Shown: positions 52,328 to 61,077 of the stretch, piece by piece
Numbering within the stretch: the stretch's first letter is position 1
How the letters are laid out: every line of letters begins with the position of its first letter
Source: Tetragenococcus koreensis
GTDB taxonomy: Bacteria > Bacillota > Bacilli > Lactobacillales > Enterococcaceae
NCBI RefSeq assembly: GCF_003795145.1
Contig: NZ_CP027786.1
Location: 372,001 to 436,000, forward strand
Reading direction: 5' to 3'
Length of the DNA stretch: 64,000 nucleotides
Notes under the pieces: generated by a model
What the model was told of the DNA's origin: nothing
The model's database searches: none
Seen by the model: the letters and a program-made list of their open reading frames with translations, nothing else
Program-made: the position numbers and the translations under genes

Positions 52328-52659
52328 GGTAACTATTTGCCTTTCTTTGTAAGGGCTTTATAAATGACGTTGTTGTTTAATATTTCAATAATTTGCGTAA
52401 CTTCTATGTCTTTACCTTAAAGTAATCTAGGTTATTTCTTTGCATTGGTATATGATGAATGTAGGTTTTTATGGCTCTATAATAAGTGAATTTACTATGG
52501 AAAATTCTTCTGAACATTAATAAGTTGAATCTTTCACTTATATTAATTATAATACAACTTTTTAATGTCAGAAAAAAATAGTTGCACTGTCATTAAGAAT
52601 AAAAAATTTCTTGTTTTAATAAAGAACCTTAATAGCCACGGATAAGTAATAGCTTGGAA
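52328..52659. other. AT-rich gene-free stretch
   Basis: No open gene is seen. Weak similarity to the second HTH gene (for example AATATTTCAATAATTTGCG and TTATTTCTTTGCATT) hints that the relic may extend to about 52480, but this is uncertain. Confidence 0.4.
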
Positions 52660-52674
52660 AAGAAAACGCTAACA
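52660..52674 (+). promoter_or_regulatory. cre-like site before the RpiR gene
   Basis: AAGAAAACGCTAACA matches the cre consensus at 14 of 15 positions, 48 bases before the start codon. Confidence 0.6.
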
Positions 52675-52722
52675 ATGGATTGTTAAGCTGAGTTAATTAT
52701 TTTTAAGGGAGGACAATATTTT

Positions 52723-53463
52723 ATGAATTTTGAAGAGAGGGTAATTAACGAGTCTGCTCATTTTACAGATTTAGAAGACGAAATAATTGAATATTTTGAA
52801 AAAAATAAGCAAAATATAGAATTTATAAAAATTACTACTATAGCAGAAAAATTTTATACAGTGCCTAACACAGTTTCACGTTTATGCCATAAACTTGGTT
52901 ATTCTGGTTTTTCTGATTTAAAACATTCAGTTAAAAATGAGAATAATCATTTTCTTTATAATAGTGACACTGAACAACTTTTAACAAAAAACGTAGAGTT
53001 GATTAATGAATCAAAAAATCAAAAAATTATAGATAAACTAAAAAGTTCAAAAAGAATCAATTTTTACTCAATGGGACAAACTGCTTATGTTACACGTTTG
53101 ATTGTTGATAATTTTTATTCTATCGATTACAAGTCTTATTTTTGTAATTACCCCAATGAATTGCAACATCTTATTAGGCATGGCGAAAATGAGTTATTCT
53201 TTTTTATTAGTCTTTCTGGTGAAAAGAAACAAATGATAGAATTCGCTCAAGAAGCAAAAGACCAAAACCACCAAATAATTTCGTTAACACATTTGACAAA
53301 TAATACATTAGCCAGATTGTCAGATGAAAGGATGTTTTGTTATTCTCCTGAACAGAGGATAGACGAATATAATGTTACTGATAAAGCGCCAATATTATTA
53401 GTGATGAATAAATTATTTAAAAAATACGCGAAACAATTAAATAAAAAAATAACGTTGGTGTAA
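52723..53463 (+). CDS. RpiR-family regulator with SIS domain
   Basis: The 246-residue protein has an N-terminal RpiR HTH (about 1-75, TTIAEKFYTVPNTVSRLCHKLGYSGFSDLK region) and a SIS sugar-phosphate-binding domain (about 95-240, INFYSMGQTAYVTRLI). It sits 184 bases upstream of a complete cellobiose-type PTS and likely controls it, sensing the phosphorylated sugar. A cre lies in front of it and a terminator behind. Confidence 0.88.
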   Translation: MNFEERVINESAHFTDLEDEIIEYFEKNKQNIEFIKITTIAEKFYTVPNTVSRLCHKLGYSGFSDLKHSVKNENNHFLYNSDTEQLLTKNVELINESKNQKIIDKLKSSKRINFYSMGQTAYVTRLIVDNFYSIDYKSYFCNYPNELQHLIRHGENELFFFISLSGEKKQMIEFAQEAKDQNHQIISLTHLTNNTLARLSDERMFCYSPEQRIDEYNVTDKAPILLVMNKLFKKYAKQLNKKITLV

Positions 53464-53470
53464 TATTACA

Positions 53471-53511
53471 AATACACTTCTTTCTAGGGAATGAAAGAAG
53501 TGTATTTTTTC
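53471..53511 (+). terminator. Terminator after the RpiR gene
   Basis: AATACACTTCTTTC pairs perfectly with GAAAGAAGTGTATT, followed by T residues. Confidence 0.9.
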
Positions 53512-53531
53512 AAAATAAAACATCAATTAAA

Positions 53532-53548
53532 ATGTAAACGCTTATAAT
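53532..53548 (+). promoter_or_regulatory. cre overlapping the -10 of the PTS-phosphatase operon
   Basis: ATGTAAACGCTTATA (53532-53546) matches cre at 14 of 15 positions and overlaps TATAAT (53543-53548). The -35 is weak, which suits a promoter needing activation. Confidence 0.68.
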
Positions 53549-53647
53549 ATACGTAACATACATAGTTTAGGTGGATTATATTTTTATGGTATATAAAATT
53601 GTTCAAAATAATTTACCTATTCTAAATATTTTATGGGAGGTTAATCA

Positions 53648-53959
53648 ATGGAAGAGGAACAAATAATCATGCAGTTAATTTCAAATGGGGGAAATGCTCG
53701 AGCAAGCAGCATCAAAGCTGTTCAAAAAGCAAGACAAGGGGACTTTCCCCAGAGTGAGACATTATTAAAACAAGCAAAAGAGTCTTTGACGATTGCTCAC
53801 AATGTACAAACAGAGTTGATCCAACAAGAGATTAGAGAACAATCGGATAAAACTACCTTGTTAATGGTTCATGCCCAAGATCATTTAATGAACGCGATTA
53901 CTGTCAATGATTTAGCAAAAGAATTTATTGAATATATGAAAAAAGGATGGAGATATTGA
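53648..53959 (+). CDS. PTS lactose/cellobiose-family EIIA
   Basis: The 103-residue helical protein is EIIA of the lactose/cellobiose family, with the phosphorylated histidine at 75 in LMVHAQDHLM. It passes phosphate from HPr to EIIB. It starts behind GGGAGG and its stop overlaps the EIIB start by one base. As the only such EIIA in the window, it may also serve the orphan EIICs at 12462, 21563 and 43258. Confidence 0.95.
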   Translation: MEEEQIIMQLISNGGNARASSIKAVQKARQGDFPQSETLLKQAKESLTIAHNVQTELIQQEIREQSDKTTLLMVHAQDHLMNAITVNDLAKEFIEYMKKGWRY

Positions 53960-54258
53960 TGGCTTATAAAATTATGCTAGCATGTGCTGGTGGTTTTTCT
54001 ACTAGTATGTTAGTTACTCAAATGAACAAAGCAGCAGAAAAAAAAGGAATAGAAGTTGAAATAGACGCCGTATCAGAATCAGCATTAGATAACTATGAGG
54101 ATCTTGATATTATTCTGCTAGGGCCACAAGTTGGACATATCAAAGATGAACTGAAAAAGAGTTTTTCTATTCCCATTACCGTCATTAGTCAGATGGATTA
54201 TGGGATGATGAATGGGGAGAAAGTATTAAATGAAGCTCTAGAACTTTTAGAAAAATAA
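53959..54258 (+). CDS. PTS lactose/cellobiose-family EIIB
   Basis: The 99-residue protein has the EIIB P-loop with phosphocysteine C9 in MLACAGGFSTSMLV, and a Rossmann-like fold. ATG 53959 fits GGAG at normal spacing and overlaps the EIIA stop (TGATG). It phosphorylates the sugar in EIIC. EIIC follows 13 bases later. Confidence 0.95.
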   Translation: MAYKIMLACAGGFSTSMLVTQMNKAAEKKGIEVEIDAVSESALDNYEDLDIILLGPQVGHIKDELKKSFSIPITVISQMDYGMMNGEKVLNEALELLEK

Positions 54259-54271
54259 GGAGTCGCGAAAT

Positions 54272-55558
54272 ATGAGTGTATTAAATAAGGATAAGTTAAG
54301 GAACTTCCAAAATAAAGTTCAAAAATGGATGGGAAAATTTCAGCGAAATAAATATGTCTCAGCTGTTGCAGGCGGGATGATGTCAATTTTGCCAATTTTA
54401 ATGGTAGGTTCTTTTGCGGATGTATTGTTCAGCTTAAATATAGAAGCCTATCAAAATTTTCTTACTCAGACTGGAATAGGCGATGTTTTTAATATTATTT
54501 CTACTGTTACCATGGATTTGCTTTCTGTATATGTTGTTTTAGCATTATCAAATAGTTTAGCATCAGAATTAAAAGTGGATCGGTTTATGGCTATGATTTC
54601 TTCTGTAATGGCTTTTTTCTTAGTTACCCCATTAATTATTGAAGATGGTAGTTTTATTGGCTTAGATCTTACTTATACTGGATCAGGCGGAATGATTGTT
54701 GCCATGTTAGTATCATTAACAGCGACACGGTTGTTTTCAATCTTTTATAATAATAAGCACTTAACTATAAAATTACCGGATAGTGTTCCAGAATTTGTAT
54801 CGAGAACTTTTATTTCGATGTTACCGATTTTTTTAGTTGCTGGAATTTACGCAGTTGTTAATTTATTATTTACTTTTACGCCTTATGATAATATTCACGA
54901 CACAATCATAGAGCTGATCCAAATACCATTACAAGGTTTGGGTTCAAGCTTACCAGCAGCTTTAATCTTAGTTTTCTTCGCTGAGTTTCTCTGGTTTTTT
55001 GGCATTCATGGAACAATGGCCACAAATGCGATTTTATTTTCAATTTTTTATCCTTTTGACGTTGCTAACTTGCAGGCTTTTAGTGCCGGTACAGCTTTAC
55101 CTTATATTGTAACAATGACTTTTATAACAAATCAAAAGGGACCAAGAGCGCTGGCGTATGCTATCTTATGTATTCGCTGTAAGAGCGAACAATTGAAAAC
55201 TCTTGGAAAAGTTGGTTTTATTCCAGCCTTTTTTGGCATCAGTGAACCATTTAAATTTGGTATGCCGATGGTCTTAAATCCGATTGTATTTATTCCGCTA
55301 ACAATGGGAGGGACAATAAGTGTTGCTGTGACCTATTTCGCTACTTATATTGGACTTATAGCGCCTCCGAATGGGATTCCAGTACAAACGGCTGGTACTC
55401 CTGAAATTTTTAGAGCCTTTCTATTAGGCGGTTGGAGAATGATTATTATGCACATAATACAGCTAATTATTCTTCTCGCAGTTTGGTATCCTTTTATTAA
55501 AATGATGGATAAACAAAAGTATTCTGAAGAATTAGAAATTGCTAACCAAAACTCATAA
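54272..55558 (+). CDS. PTS lactose/cellobiose-family EIIC
   Basis: The 428-residue CelB-like permease shows AVAGGMMSILPILMVGSFAD near 31-50, KLPDSVPEFVSRTFISMLP near 168 and FFGISEPFKFGMPMVLNP near 318. With the two genes before it, it is the only complete lactose/cellobiose-type system in the window. The next gene, 11 bases on, is a phosphatase rather than a glycosidase, so the imported substance may not be a disaccharide to be hydrolysed. Confidence 0.93.
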   Translation: MSVLNKDKLRNFQNKVQKWMGKFQRNKYVSAVAGGMMSILPILMVGSFADVLFSLNIEAYQNFLTQTGIGDVFNIISTVTMDLLSVYVVLALSNSLASELKVDRFMAMISSVMAFFLVTPLIIEDGSFIGLDLTYTGSGGMIVAMLVSLTATRLFSIFYNNKHLTIKLPDSVPEFVSRTFISMLPIFLVAGIYAVVNLLFTFTPYDNIHDTIIELIQIPLQGLGSSLPAALILVFFAEFLWFFGIHGTMATNAILFSIFYPFDVANLQAFSAGTALPYIVTMTFITNQKGPRALAYAILCIRCKSEQLKTLGKVGFIPAFFGISEPFKFGMPMVLNPIVFIPLTMGGTISVAVTYFATYIGLIAPPNGIPVQTAGTPEIFRAFLLGGWRMIIMHIIQLIILLAVWYPFIKMMDKQKYSEELEIANQNS

Positions 55559-55569
55559 GGAGAAAACAA

Positions 55570-56595
55570 ATGATAAAAAGCGCTGAAGTAAAAAAGACGG
55601 GTAAAGGTATTTATACTATAACTTGGATGGGGGATACTGAAGTAAGCATATTTTTACTAGATAACCAAACTAAAGAAGCTGGAAAGTTACTACTAGCTAC
55701 AAAAGAACATGTGGTACAAGTCACAACGGTAGAATATTATCGTCCGTATTTCGTATTAAAGGACCATAATTCTCAAATAACTATAGCAACAAGGGTACTA
55801 CCTTTAGAAGGAGCAAATAATTTTCGTGATTTAGGTGGTTATATCACAAAGTCAAAACAAAGAATTAAATGGGGAAAACTATTCCGGTCAGACCATCTAC
55901 ATCGCTTAACAGAGTATGACCAACTTGTTCTAAACGAGATAGGGCTTCGGACCATTATTGATTACCGGAGAGCAGATGAATATAGTGATCAGCCAAATAA
56001 AAGTTGGGAAGCTTTAAAGAATACATTTCATATTATACCTGAAGCAGAAAGAGCTGTTTTAGCTGCTAAAGCAAGTAATACAAAGGAAAAAGTACAACAT
56101 TTGGTTAATCGTGAAGTAGATAGTGATGTAAAATTCGATAATTCGGGAAAAACGATGATTGAACAGGCAAAAGACTTTGTCCGGTTAGAAGAAAATAAGA
56201 AAAGTTTTAAAGAAATGCTTGGTATAGTCCTCGATGAAAAAAACGTTCCAATTGATCAACATTGCCGAGGGGGAAAGGATAGAACAGGGTATGGAGTTGC
56301 CTTAATATTATATCTTTTGGGTATTGACATGGAAACAATTATACAAGATTTTATGTTAACAAAAGAACTAAGAGAAACGAGAAATCAAAGAAGAATGGAT
56401 CAATATTCAAATGAAACTAATGATCAGAACATTTTAGGTTATTTGTACTCCATGTTAGATACAAGACCAGAATATTTAGAAGCTTCTTTTGATGAAATGA
56501 TTAAAGAATCTGGGAGCATTGACAATTATTTTAAGTCTGAATTAAATATCACAGAAGAAAATATCCGACAGTTGAGAGAAACATATTTAGAGTGA
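55570..56595 (+). CDS. Tyrosine-phosphatase-like protein linked to a PTS (paralogue)
   Basis: The 341-residue protein resembles the 7789-8835 product over its whole length: a beta-rich first 75 residues, LPLEGANNFRDLGGYIT near 78-94, and the CX5R P-loop C232-R238 in DQHCRGGKDRTGYG. It belongs to the Y_phosphatase3 group. It is the last gene of the cellobiose-type PTS operon, as its paralogue ends the mannose-type one. A sugar phosphate or PTS-linked target is suspected from context only. Confidence 0.85.
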   Translation: MIKSAEVKKTGKGIYTITWMGDTEVSIFLLDNQTKEAGKLLLATKEHVVQVTTVEYYRPYFVLKDHNSQITIATRVLPLEGANNFRDLGGYITKSKQRIKWGKLFRSDHLHRLTEYDQLVLNEIGLRTIIDYRRADEYSDQPNKSWEALKNTFHIIPEAERAVLAAKASNTKEKVQHLVNREVDSDVKFDNSGKTMIEQAKDFVRLEENKKSFKEMLGIVLDEKNVPIDQHCRGGKDRTGYGVALILYLLGIDMETIIQDFMLTKELRETRNQRRMDQYSNETNDQNILGYLYSMLDTRPEYLEASFDEMIKESGSIDNYFKSELNITEENIRQLRETYLE

Positions 56596-56630
56596 GAATT
56601 TAATTGCTATAAGGTAGCATTACTTAGTTT

Positions 56631-56672
56631 AAGAAGCTTTCTATACATAAAAGTTATAGAAAGCTTCTTTTC
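56631..56672 (+). terminator. Terminator after the PTS-phosphatase operon
   Basis: AAGAAGCTTTCTATA pairs perfectly with TATAGAAAGCTTCTT, with T residues following. Confidence 0.92.
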
Positions 56673-56774
56673 ATTAGTTACAATATATTGTACGATTATA
56701 GGAGTTTCATTTAGCAACTTGTTAGAAAATCAAATAGCTAAATGAATAAATATAAAAATAGAGGAGGTTCACAT

Positions 56775-58247
56775 ATGGAATGGTCAAGAGAAAAGCGTTA
56801 TCGTCGAATTGAAGATGTATCTTCTGAAGAATTGAATGCATTGGAAAAACAAGTGCAAGAATCACCATACAGACAAACGTTTCATATTCAACCTAAAACG
56901 GGTTTATTAAATGACCCTAATGGATTTAGTTTTTATAACGGTAAATTCCATTTATTTTATCAGTGGTTTCCTTTGGGTCCTGTTCATGGCTTAAAATATT
57001 GGTATCATGTTTCTTCAAAAGATTTAGTCTATTGGGAAGATGAAGGAATTGGCTTAAAGCCGGATACAAAATATGATAGTCATGGCGTATTTTCAGGATC
57101 AGGTTTTGTCCATGACGAGAAACTGTTTTTATTCTACACAGGAAACACGCGAACTCAACAATGGGAACGAATTCCTTATCAGTGTATTGCTACGATGGAC
57201 AAAGAAGGGAATATAGAAAAAACGGAACAACCTTTTATTTCTGGTTCTCCGCAAGGCTATACGGATAACTTTCGTGATCCTAAGGTCTTTGAAAAAGATG
57301 GGAAATACTTTTGTGTCATCGGCGCGCAAATACAAACAGATGAAGGGAAAATCGTCTATTATGAATCAACTAATTTGCTGGATTGGACATTAAAAGGTGA
57401 AATACAAACGAACTTCCTGCAAAATAACGGTTTTATGTGGGAATGTCCAGATTATTTTGAAATAAATGATAAGGCAGTTTTGATGTTTTGCCCGCAAGGA
57501 ATGGATGCACAAGGCGATGACTTTCGGAATATCTATCAGTCAGGCTATCTTTTAGGAGAACCTATTGATTTTCAAAATGATGGTAAATTTAACCATGGAA
57601 ATTTCAACGAATTTGATCATGGTTTTGAATTTTATGCGCCGCAAACAATGCTTGACCCGAGCGGAAGACGGATTATGATTGGCTGGTTTGGCTTGCCAGA
57701 TGTCGATAGTGTGACGGATGAATATGGTTGGGCGCACTGTTTAACATTACCGCGTGTTTTAGAGATAAAAGACGACAAAGTTATCCAAAAGCCTTTACCC
57801 GAATTAAAAGAACTACGCAAGGAAAAACATGCAACGAGTGTTTCTTTAGATCAGGAAACGGAAAAGTGGAGTGAAATAGCTTTTCGTACGTATGAATTAA
57901 AATTGACTATTGACGCTGCCAGTTATGGGAAAACAGGTTTAAAATTTAGAGTCGGAGCAGCAGAGGAAGTTCTTTTTTATTATGATGCAGATGAAAATAA
58001 ATTAGTTTTGGATCGCTCAAAAGGTGGAAAACTATCTACTAAAGAATATGGGACTACTCGAAAGTGTGATTTTGATATAACTAAGTTTGACTTACGGCTA
58101 TTTGTTGACGAATCTTCGGCTGAGATTTTTATTAATGATGGACAAGAAGTCTTTAGTACACGTTTGTTTAATGAAGAAATGAGTAATGGCATTGAATTTT
58201 TCTCTGAAGGACAAGCAAATATTGCGGCAACGACTTGGCGAATTTAA
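56775..58247 (+). CDS. scrB: GH32 sucrose-6-phosphate hydrolase
   Basis: The 490-residue intracellular enzyme belongs to GH32: nucleophile D47 in LLNDPNG, FRDPK at 166-170, acid/base E223 in WECPDYF, and a C-terminal beta-sandwich. ATG 56775 lies seven bases after GGAGG. It is next to a ScrR-type repressor and near a sucrose-type EIIBC, so it should split sucrose 6-phosphate to glucose 6-phosphate and fructose. It is clearly distinct in sequence from the GH32 at 34195. Confidence 0.88.
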   Translation: MEWSREKRYRRIEDVSSEELNALEKQVQESPYRQTFHIQPKTGLLNDPNGFSFYNGKFHLFYQWFPLGPVHGLKYWYHVSSKDLVYWEDEGIGLKPDTKYDSHGVFSGSGFVHDEKLFLFYTGNTRTQQWERIPYQCIATMDKEGNIEKTEQPFISGSPQGYTDNFRDPKVFEKDGKYFCVIGAQIQTDEGKIVYYESTNLLDWTLKGEIQTNFLQNNGFMWECPDYFEINDKAVLMFCPQGMDAQGDDFRNIYQSGYLLGEPIDFQNDGKFNHGNFNEFDHGFEFYAPQTMLDPSGRRIMIGWFGLPDVDSVTDEYGWAHCLTLPRVLEIKDDKVIQKPLPELKELRKEKHATSVSLDQETEKWSEIAFRTYELKLTIDAASYGKTGLKFRVGAAEEVLFYYDADENKLVLDRSKGGKLSTKEYGTTRKCDFDITKFDLRLFVDESSAEIFINDGQEVFSTRLFNEEMSNGIEFFSEGQANIAATTWRI

Positions 58248-58276
58248 TTGAAATTTTGGAAAAGTAAAATAACGTG

Positions 58277-58324
58277 TTGACAAAAACAAAGCGAAAGTAT
58301 ATAGTAAACCTGAAATCGATACCA
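58277..58324 (+). promoter_or_regulatory. scrR promoter and operator
   Basis: TTGACA (58277-58282), 17 bases, TATAGT (58300-58305). TGAAATCGATACCA (58311-58324) is a LacI-type operator that recurs, inverted, at 59374-59387 with 13 of 14 bases equal. Confidence 0.82.
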
Positions 58325-58340
58325 CAAAGGAGTTCTTTCT

Positions 58341-59339
58341 ATGGCAACCATCAAAGATGTAGCGAATAAGGCTAACTTATCTGTTGCGACGGTTTCTAGA
58401 TATTTAAACGATCATCCTTATATCTCAGAAGATAAGAAGCAAAGAATTAAAGCTGCCATGGAAGAGCTTGATTATACGCCAAGTTCGATTGCGACTCAAT
58501 TACGATCTAAAAAAGGAAACATGATTGGCATCCTCGTCTCAAGAATAACGAATCCATTTTTTTCTTATTTAGTCGATGCGATTGAAAAAGAAGCGAAGAA
58601 AAATCATTATAATGTACTTATTATGCAAACGTATGATGATAAAAAATCAGAAATGAATATGTTAGAACTATTGAAGCAGCAGGTAATTGCTGGTTTAATC
58701 ATGTGTTCAGTAGAGGGCAACCCTGAGACGATCGCAAGCTATCAAGAATTTGGCCCCATTGTATTGTGTAACGAACAAACAAGTGAGGCTTTGATTCCAA
58801 CAGTCGTTACCGACCAAAAGCAAGCCGTTTATGATGCCATGTTGTATTTAGCTGATAAAGGGTATCAAAAGATTGCTTATTGTACAGGTGGTACATTGGC
58901 AAATGAAGGGCATGGGAGGTCTCGTACGGAGGGGTTCGAACAAGCCTTATTAGAAAAACAGTTACCAATTAAAAGAAACTGGATTTTTCGCCAAGTTCAC
59001 ACGAGTCAAGATGGGACTGAGGTAGCCGATAAAATATTGCATCTACCACGATTAAATCGTCCGGATGCTGTGTTTACAAATAGTGATGAAGTAGCGATGG
59101 GAATTATGGAACGAATGCTGCAAAAAAAATATCAAGTTCCTAAAGATTTAGCGATTATGGGATTTGATAATCAACCATCGACATCGCTATTAACCGTGCC
59201 TTTAACTACAATTGCTCAACCTGTGGCTGCTTTAGGTAGTGAATCAACGAAATTATTACTAGCTAAAATCAAAGGGATGGCGTATGAAGCTGATCAAGCG
59301 CAATTAAAATTGACGTTAATCAAAAGAAAATCCGCATAA
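58341..59339 (+). CDS. scrR: LacI-family sucrose operon repressor
   Basis: The 332-residue repressor has the LacI HTH at 1-48 (TIKDVANKANLSVATVSRYL) and a ligand-binding domain. The start follows AAAGGAG. It lies between scrB and the GH13-EIIBC genes, and matching operators occur before itself and before GH13, so it likely represses both. Fructose or a sucrose phosphate derivative would be the inducer. Confidence 0.88.
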   Translation: MATIKDVANKANLSVATVSRYLNDHPYISEDKKQRIKAAMEELDYTPSSIATQLRSKKGNMIGILVSRITNPFFSYLVDAIEKEAKKNHYNVLIMQTYDDKKSEMNMLELLKQQVIAGLIMCSVEGNPETIASYQEFGPIVLCNEQTSEALIPTVVTDQKQAVYDAMLYLADKGYQKIAYCTGGTLANEGHGRSRTEGFEQALLEKQLPIKRNWIFRQVHTSQDGTEVADKILHLPRLNRPDAVFTNSDEVAMGIMERMLQKKYQVPKDLAIMGFDNQPSTSLLTVPLTTIAQPVAALGSESTKLLLAKIKGMAYEADQAQLKLTLIKRKSA

Positions 59340-59358
59340 TAAAGATCGGATTTTCTTG
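59326..59358 (+). terminator. Terminator overlapping the scrR end
   Basis: GAAAATCCG pairs with CGGATTTTC, followed by TTGTTTCTTT; the left arm lies in the last codons. Confidence 0.7.
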
Positions 59359-59373
59359 TTTCTTTAACAAATG

Positions 59374-59387
59374 TGGTATCGATATCA
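59374..59387 (+). promoter_or_regulatory. ScrR operator before GH13
   Basis: TGGTATCGATATCA is a near-palindrome matching the inverted scrR operator; it sits 23 bases before the GH13 start. The promoter itself is not clear. Confidence 0.75.
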
Positions 59388-59409
59388 TACAAGAAAAGGA
59401 GTAAAATTA

Positions 59410-61062
59410 ATGCAAGAATTAAAGAAAGACTGGTGGAAGGATGAGGTTATCTACCAAATTTATCCAAAAAGTTTTAACGATTCTAATGGGGATGGAATTG
59501 GCGATTTAAACGGTATTCGCCAAAAACTACCTTATTTGAAAGAACTGGGCGTCACCACGATATGGATTTGTCCTATCTTTAAGTCGCCTATGCATGATAA
59601 TGGATATGACATTGCTGATTATGAGGGAATTGACCCGCAATTTGGGACCATGGCTGATTTTGATTTATTATTAGAAGATGCGAATAAAATGGATATCAAA
59701 ATTATATTAGATCTAGTAGTGAATCACACCTCTGATGAGCACGAGTGGTTTCAAAAAGCCTTAGCAGATAAAAATAGTAAATATCGTGATTATTATATTT
59801 TTAAAGAAGGCAAAGAACGTCCAAATAATTGGCGCTCTCAATTTGGAGGCTCTGCTTGGGAAAAAGTCGAGGGAGAGGATGCTTACTACTTACACCTTTT
59901 TGGTAAAGAACAACCCGATTTAAATTGGGAAAATCCTGAACTAAGACAAGAAATCTACGCAATGATCAATCGCTGGCTAGAAAAAGGCGTTGCTGGATTC
60001 CGTATTGATTCTATTACTTTTATAAAAAAGGATCAAGATTTTGCTTCTTTACCAGCTGATGGCGCGGATGGTCTTGTCTCTTGTAAGAGTAAGACACGTA
60101 ACCGACCAGGCATTGGAGAATTTTTAAATGAATTAAAAAGAGAAACTTTTGAAAAATATAACTGCATAACTGTGGGTGAAGCCTCAGGTGTTGACTATCA
60201 AGATTATGAAGAATTTATTGGTAAAGATGGTTATTTCTCTATGATTTTTGACTTTCATTATGCTGATATTGATGTGGAGTCGGGCACCGATTGGTTTAAA
60301 CGTTCTCACTGGCAAGTCAAAGATTTTAAAGCCTTATTAGAACAATCACAAGAGACTATCCAAAAAGCGGGCTGGGCAGCAAATTTCATCGAAAATCATG
60401 ACCAACCTAGAGCATTGTCTAAACTAGTTCATAAAGATTATCAAAATACTAATTCTGCTTGCGGAATTGCAGCACTGTATTTCTTTTTACGTGGCACACC
60501 ATTTATTTATCAAGGACAAGAGTTAGGAATGCTTAATGCTGAAAGAACCCATATTGATGAATTTGATGATATTTCTAGCATTGATAATTTTTATCGGGGA
60601 ATGGCAGAAGGCTATTCAGAAAAAGAGGCATTGCATTTTGTTAATTTACGTAGTCGTGATAATACACGTACACCAATGCCATGGAATAATGAAAAATTTG
60701 GCGGTTTTTCTCAAAACCAACCTTGGTTAGAAATGACACAAGAGTATCCTAAAATTAATACACAAAATAGTATAGTTTTGGATTTCTATAAGAAAATGGT
60801 TGACTTAAGACAAACCTCCGAAATTAGTTCAATTTTAATCAATGGGACGATCGAATTTTTATCAAACGTACCGGAAAATGTGATTGCTTATGTTCGCGAG
60901 TACCAAAACGAACGTGTTTATTCCTTTACGAACCTTGGTACAAATGTAGAAGAAATTACTTGGCCCAAAGAAATAGAACAGCTTTTTGTAAATACCCACG
61001 AAAACGAGTCAGATAAAGCGAAAAATGTACTTTTGCCCTATCAAAGTGTTTTATTTAAATAG
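59410..61062 (+). CDS. GH13 alpha-glucosidase (oligo-1,6-glucosidase / sucrose-isomerase-like group)
   Basis: The 550-residue cytoplasmic enzyme is a GH13_31-type alpha-glucosidase: VIYQIYPKSFNDSNGDGIGD at the start, DLVVNHTSDEH near 101, nucleophile D200 in GFRIDS, acid E257 in VGEASG and D331 in ENHDQ. ATG 59410 follows AAGGAG. It shares control by ScrR with the following EIIBC, so it may handle sucrose isomers, isomaltose or their phosphates. Trehalose-6-phosphate hydrolase is a close relative and cannot be fully excluded. Confidence 0.87.
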   Translation: MQELKKDWWKDEVIYQIYPKSFNDSNGDGIGDLNGIRQKLPYLKELGVTTIWICPIFKSPMHDNGYDIADYEGIDPQFGTMADFDLLLEDANKMDIKIILDLVVNHTSDEHEWFQKALADKNSKYRDYYIFKEGKERPNNWRSQFGGSAWEKVEGEDAYYLHLFGKEQPDLNWENPELRQEIYAMINRWLEKGVAGFRIDSITFIKKDQDFASLPADGADGLVSCKSKTRNRPGIGEFLNELKRETFEKYNCITVGEASGVDYQDYEEFIGKDGYFSMIFDFHYADIDVESGTDWFKRSHWQVKDFKALLEQSQETIQKAGWAANFIENHDQPRALSKLVHKDYQNTNSACGIAALYFFLRGTPFIYQGQELGMLNAERTHIDEFDDISSIDNFYRGMAEGYSEKEALHFVNLRSRDNTRTPMPWNNEKFGGFSQNQPWLEMTQEYPKINTQNSIVLDFYKKMVDLRQTSEISSILINGTIEFLSNVPENVIAYVREYQNERVYSFTNLGTNVEEITWPKEIEQLFVNTHENESDKAKNVLLPYQSVLFK

Positions 61063-61077
61063 AGAAGAGGGAAAAAT

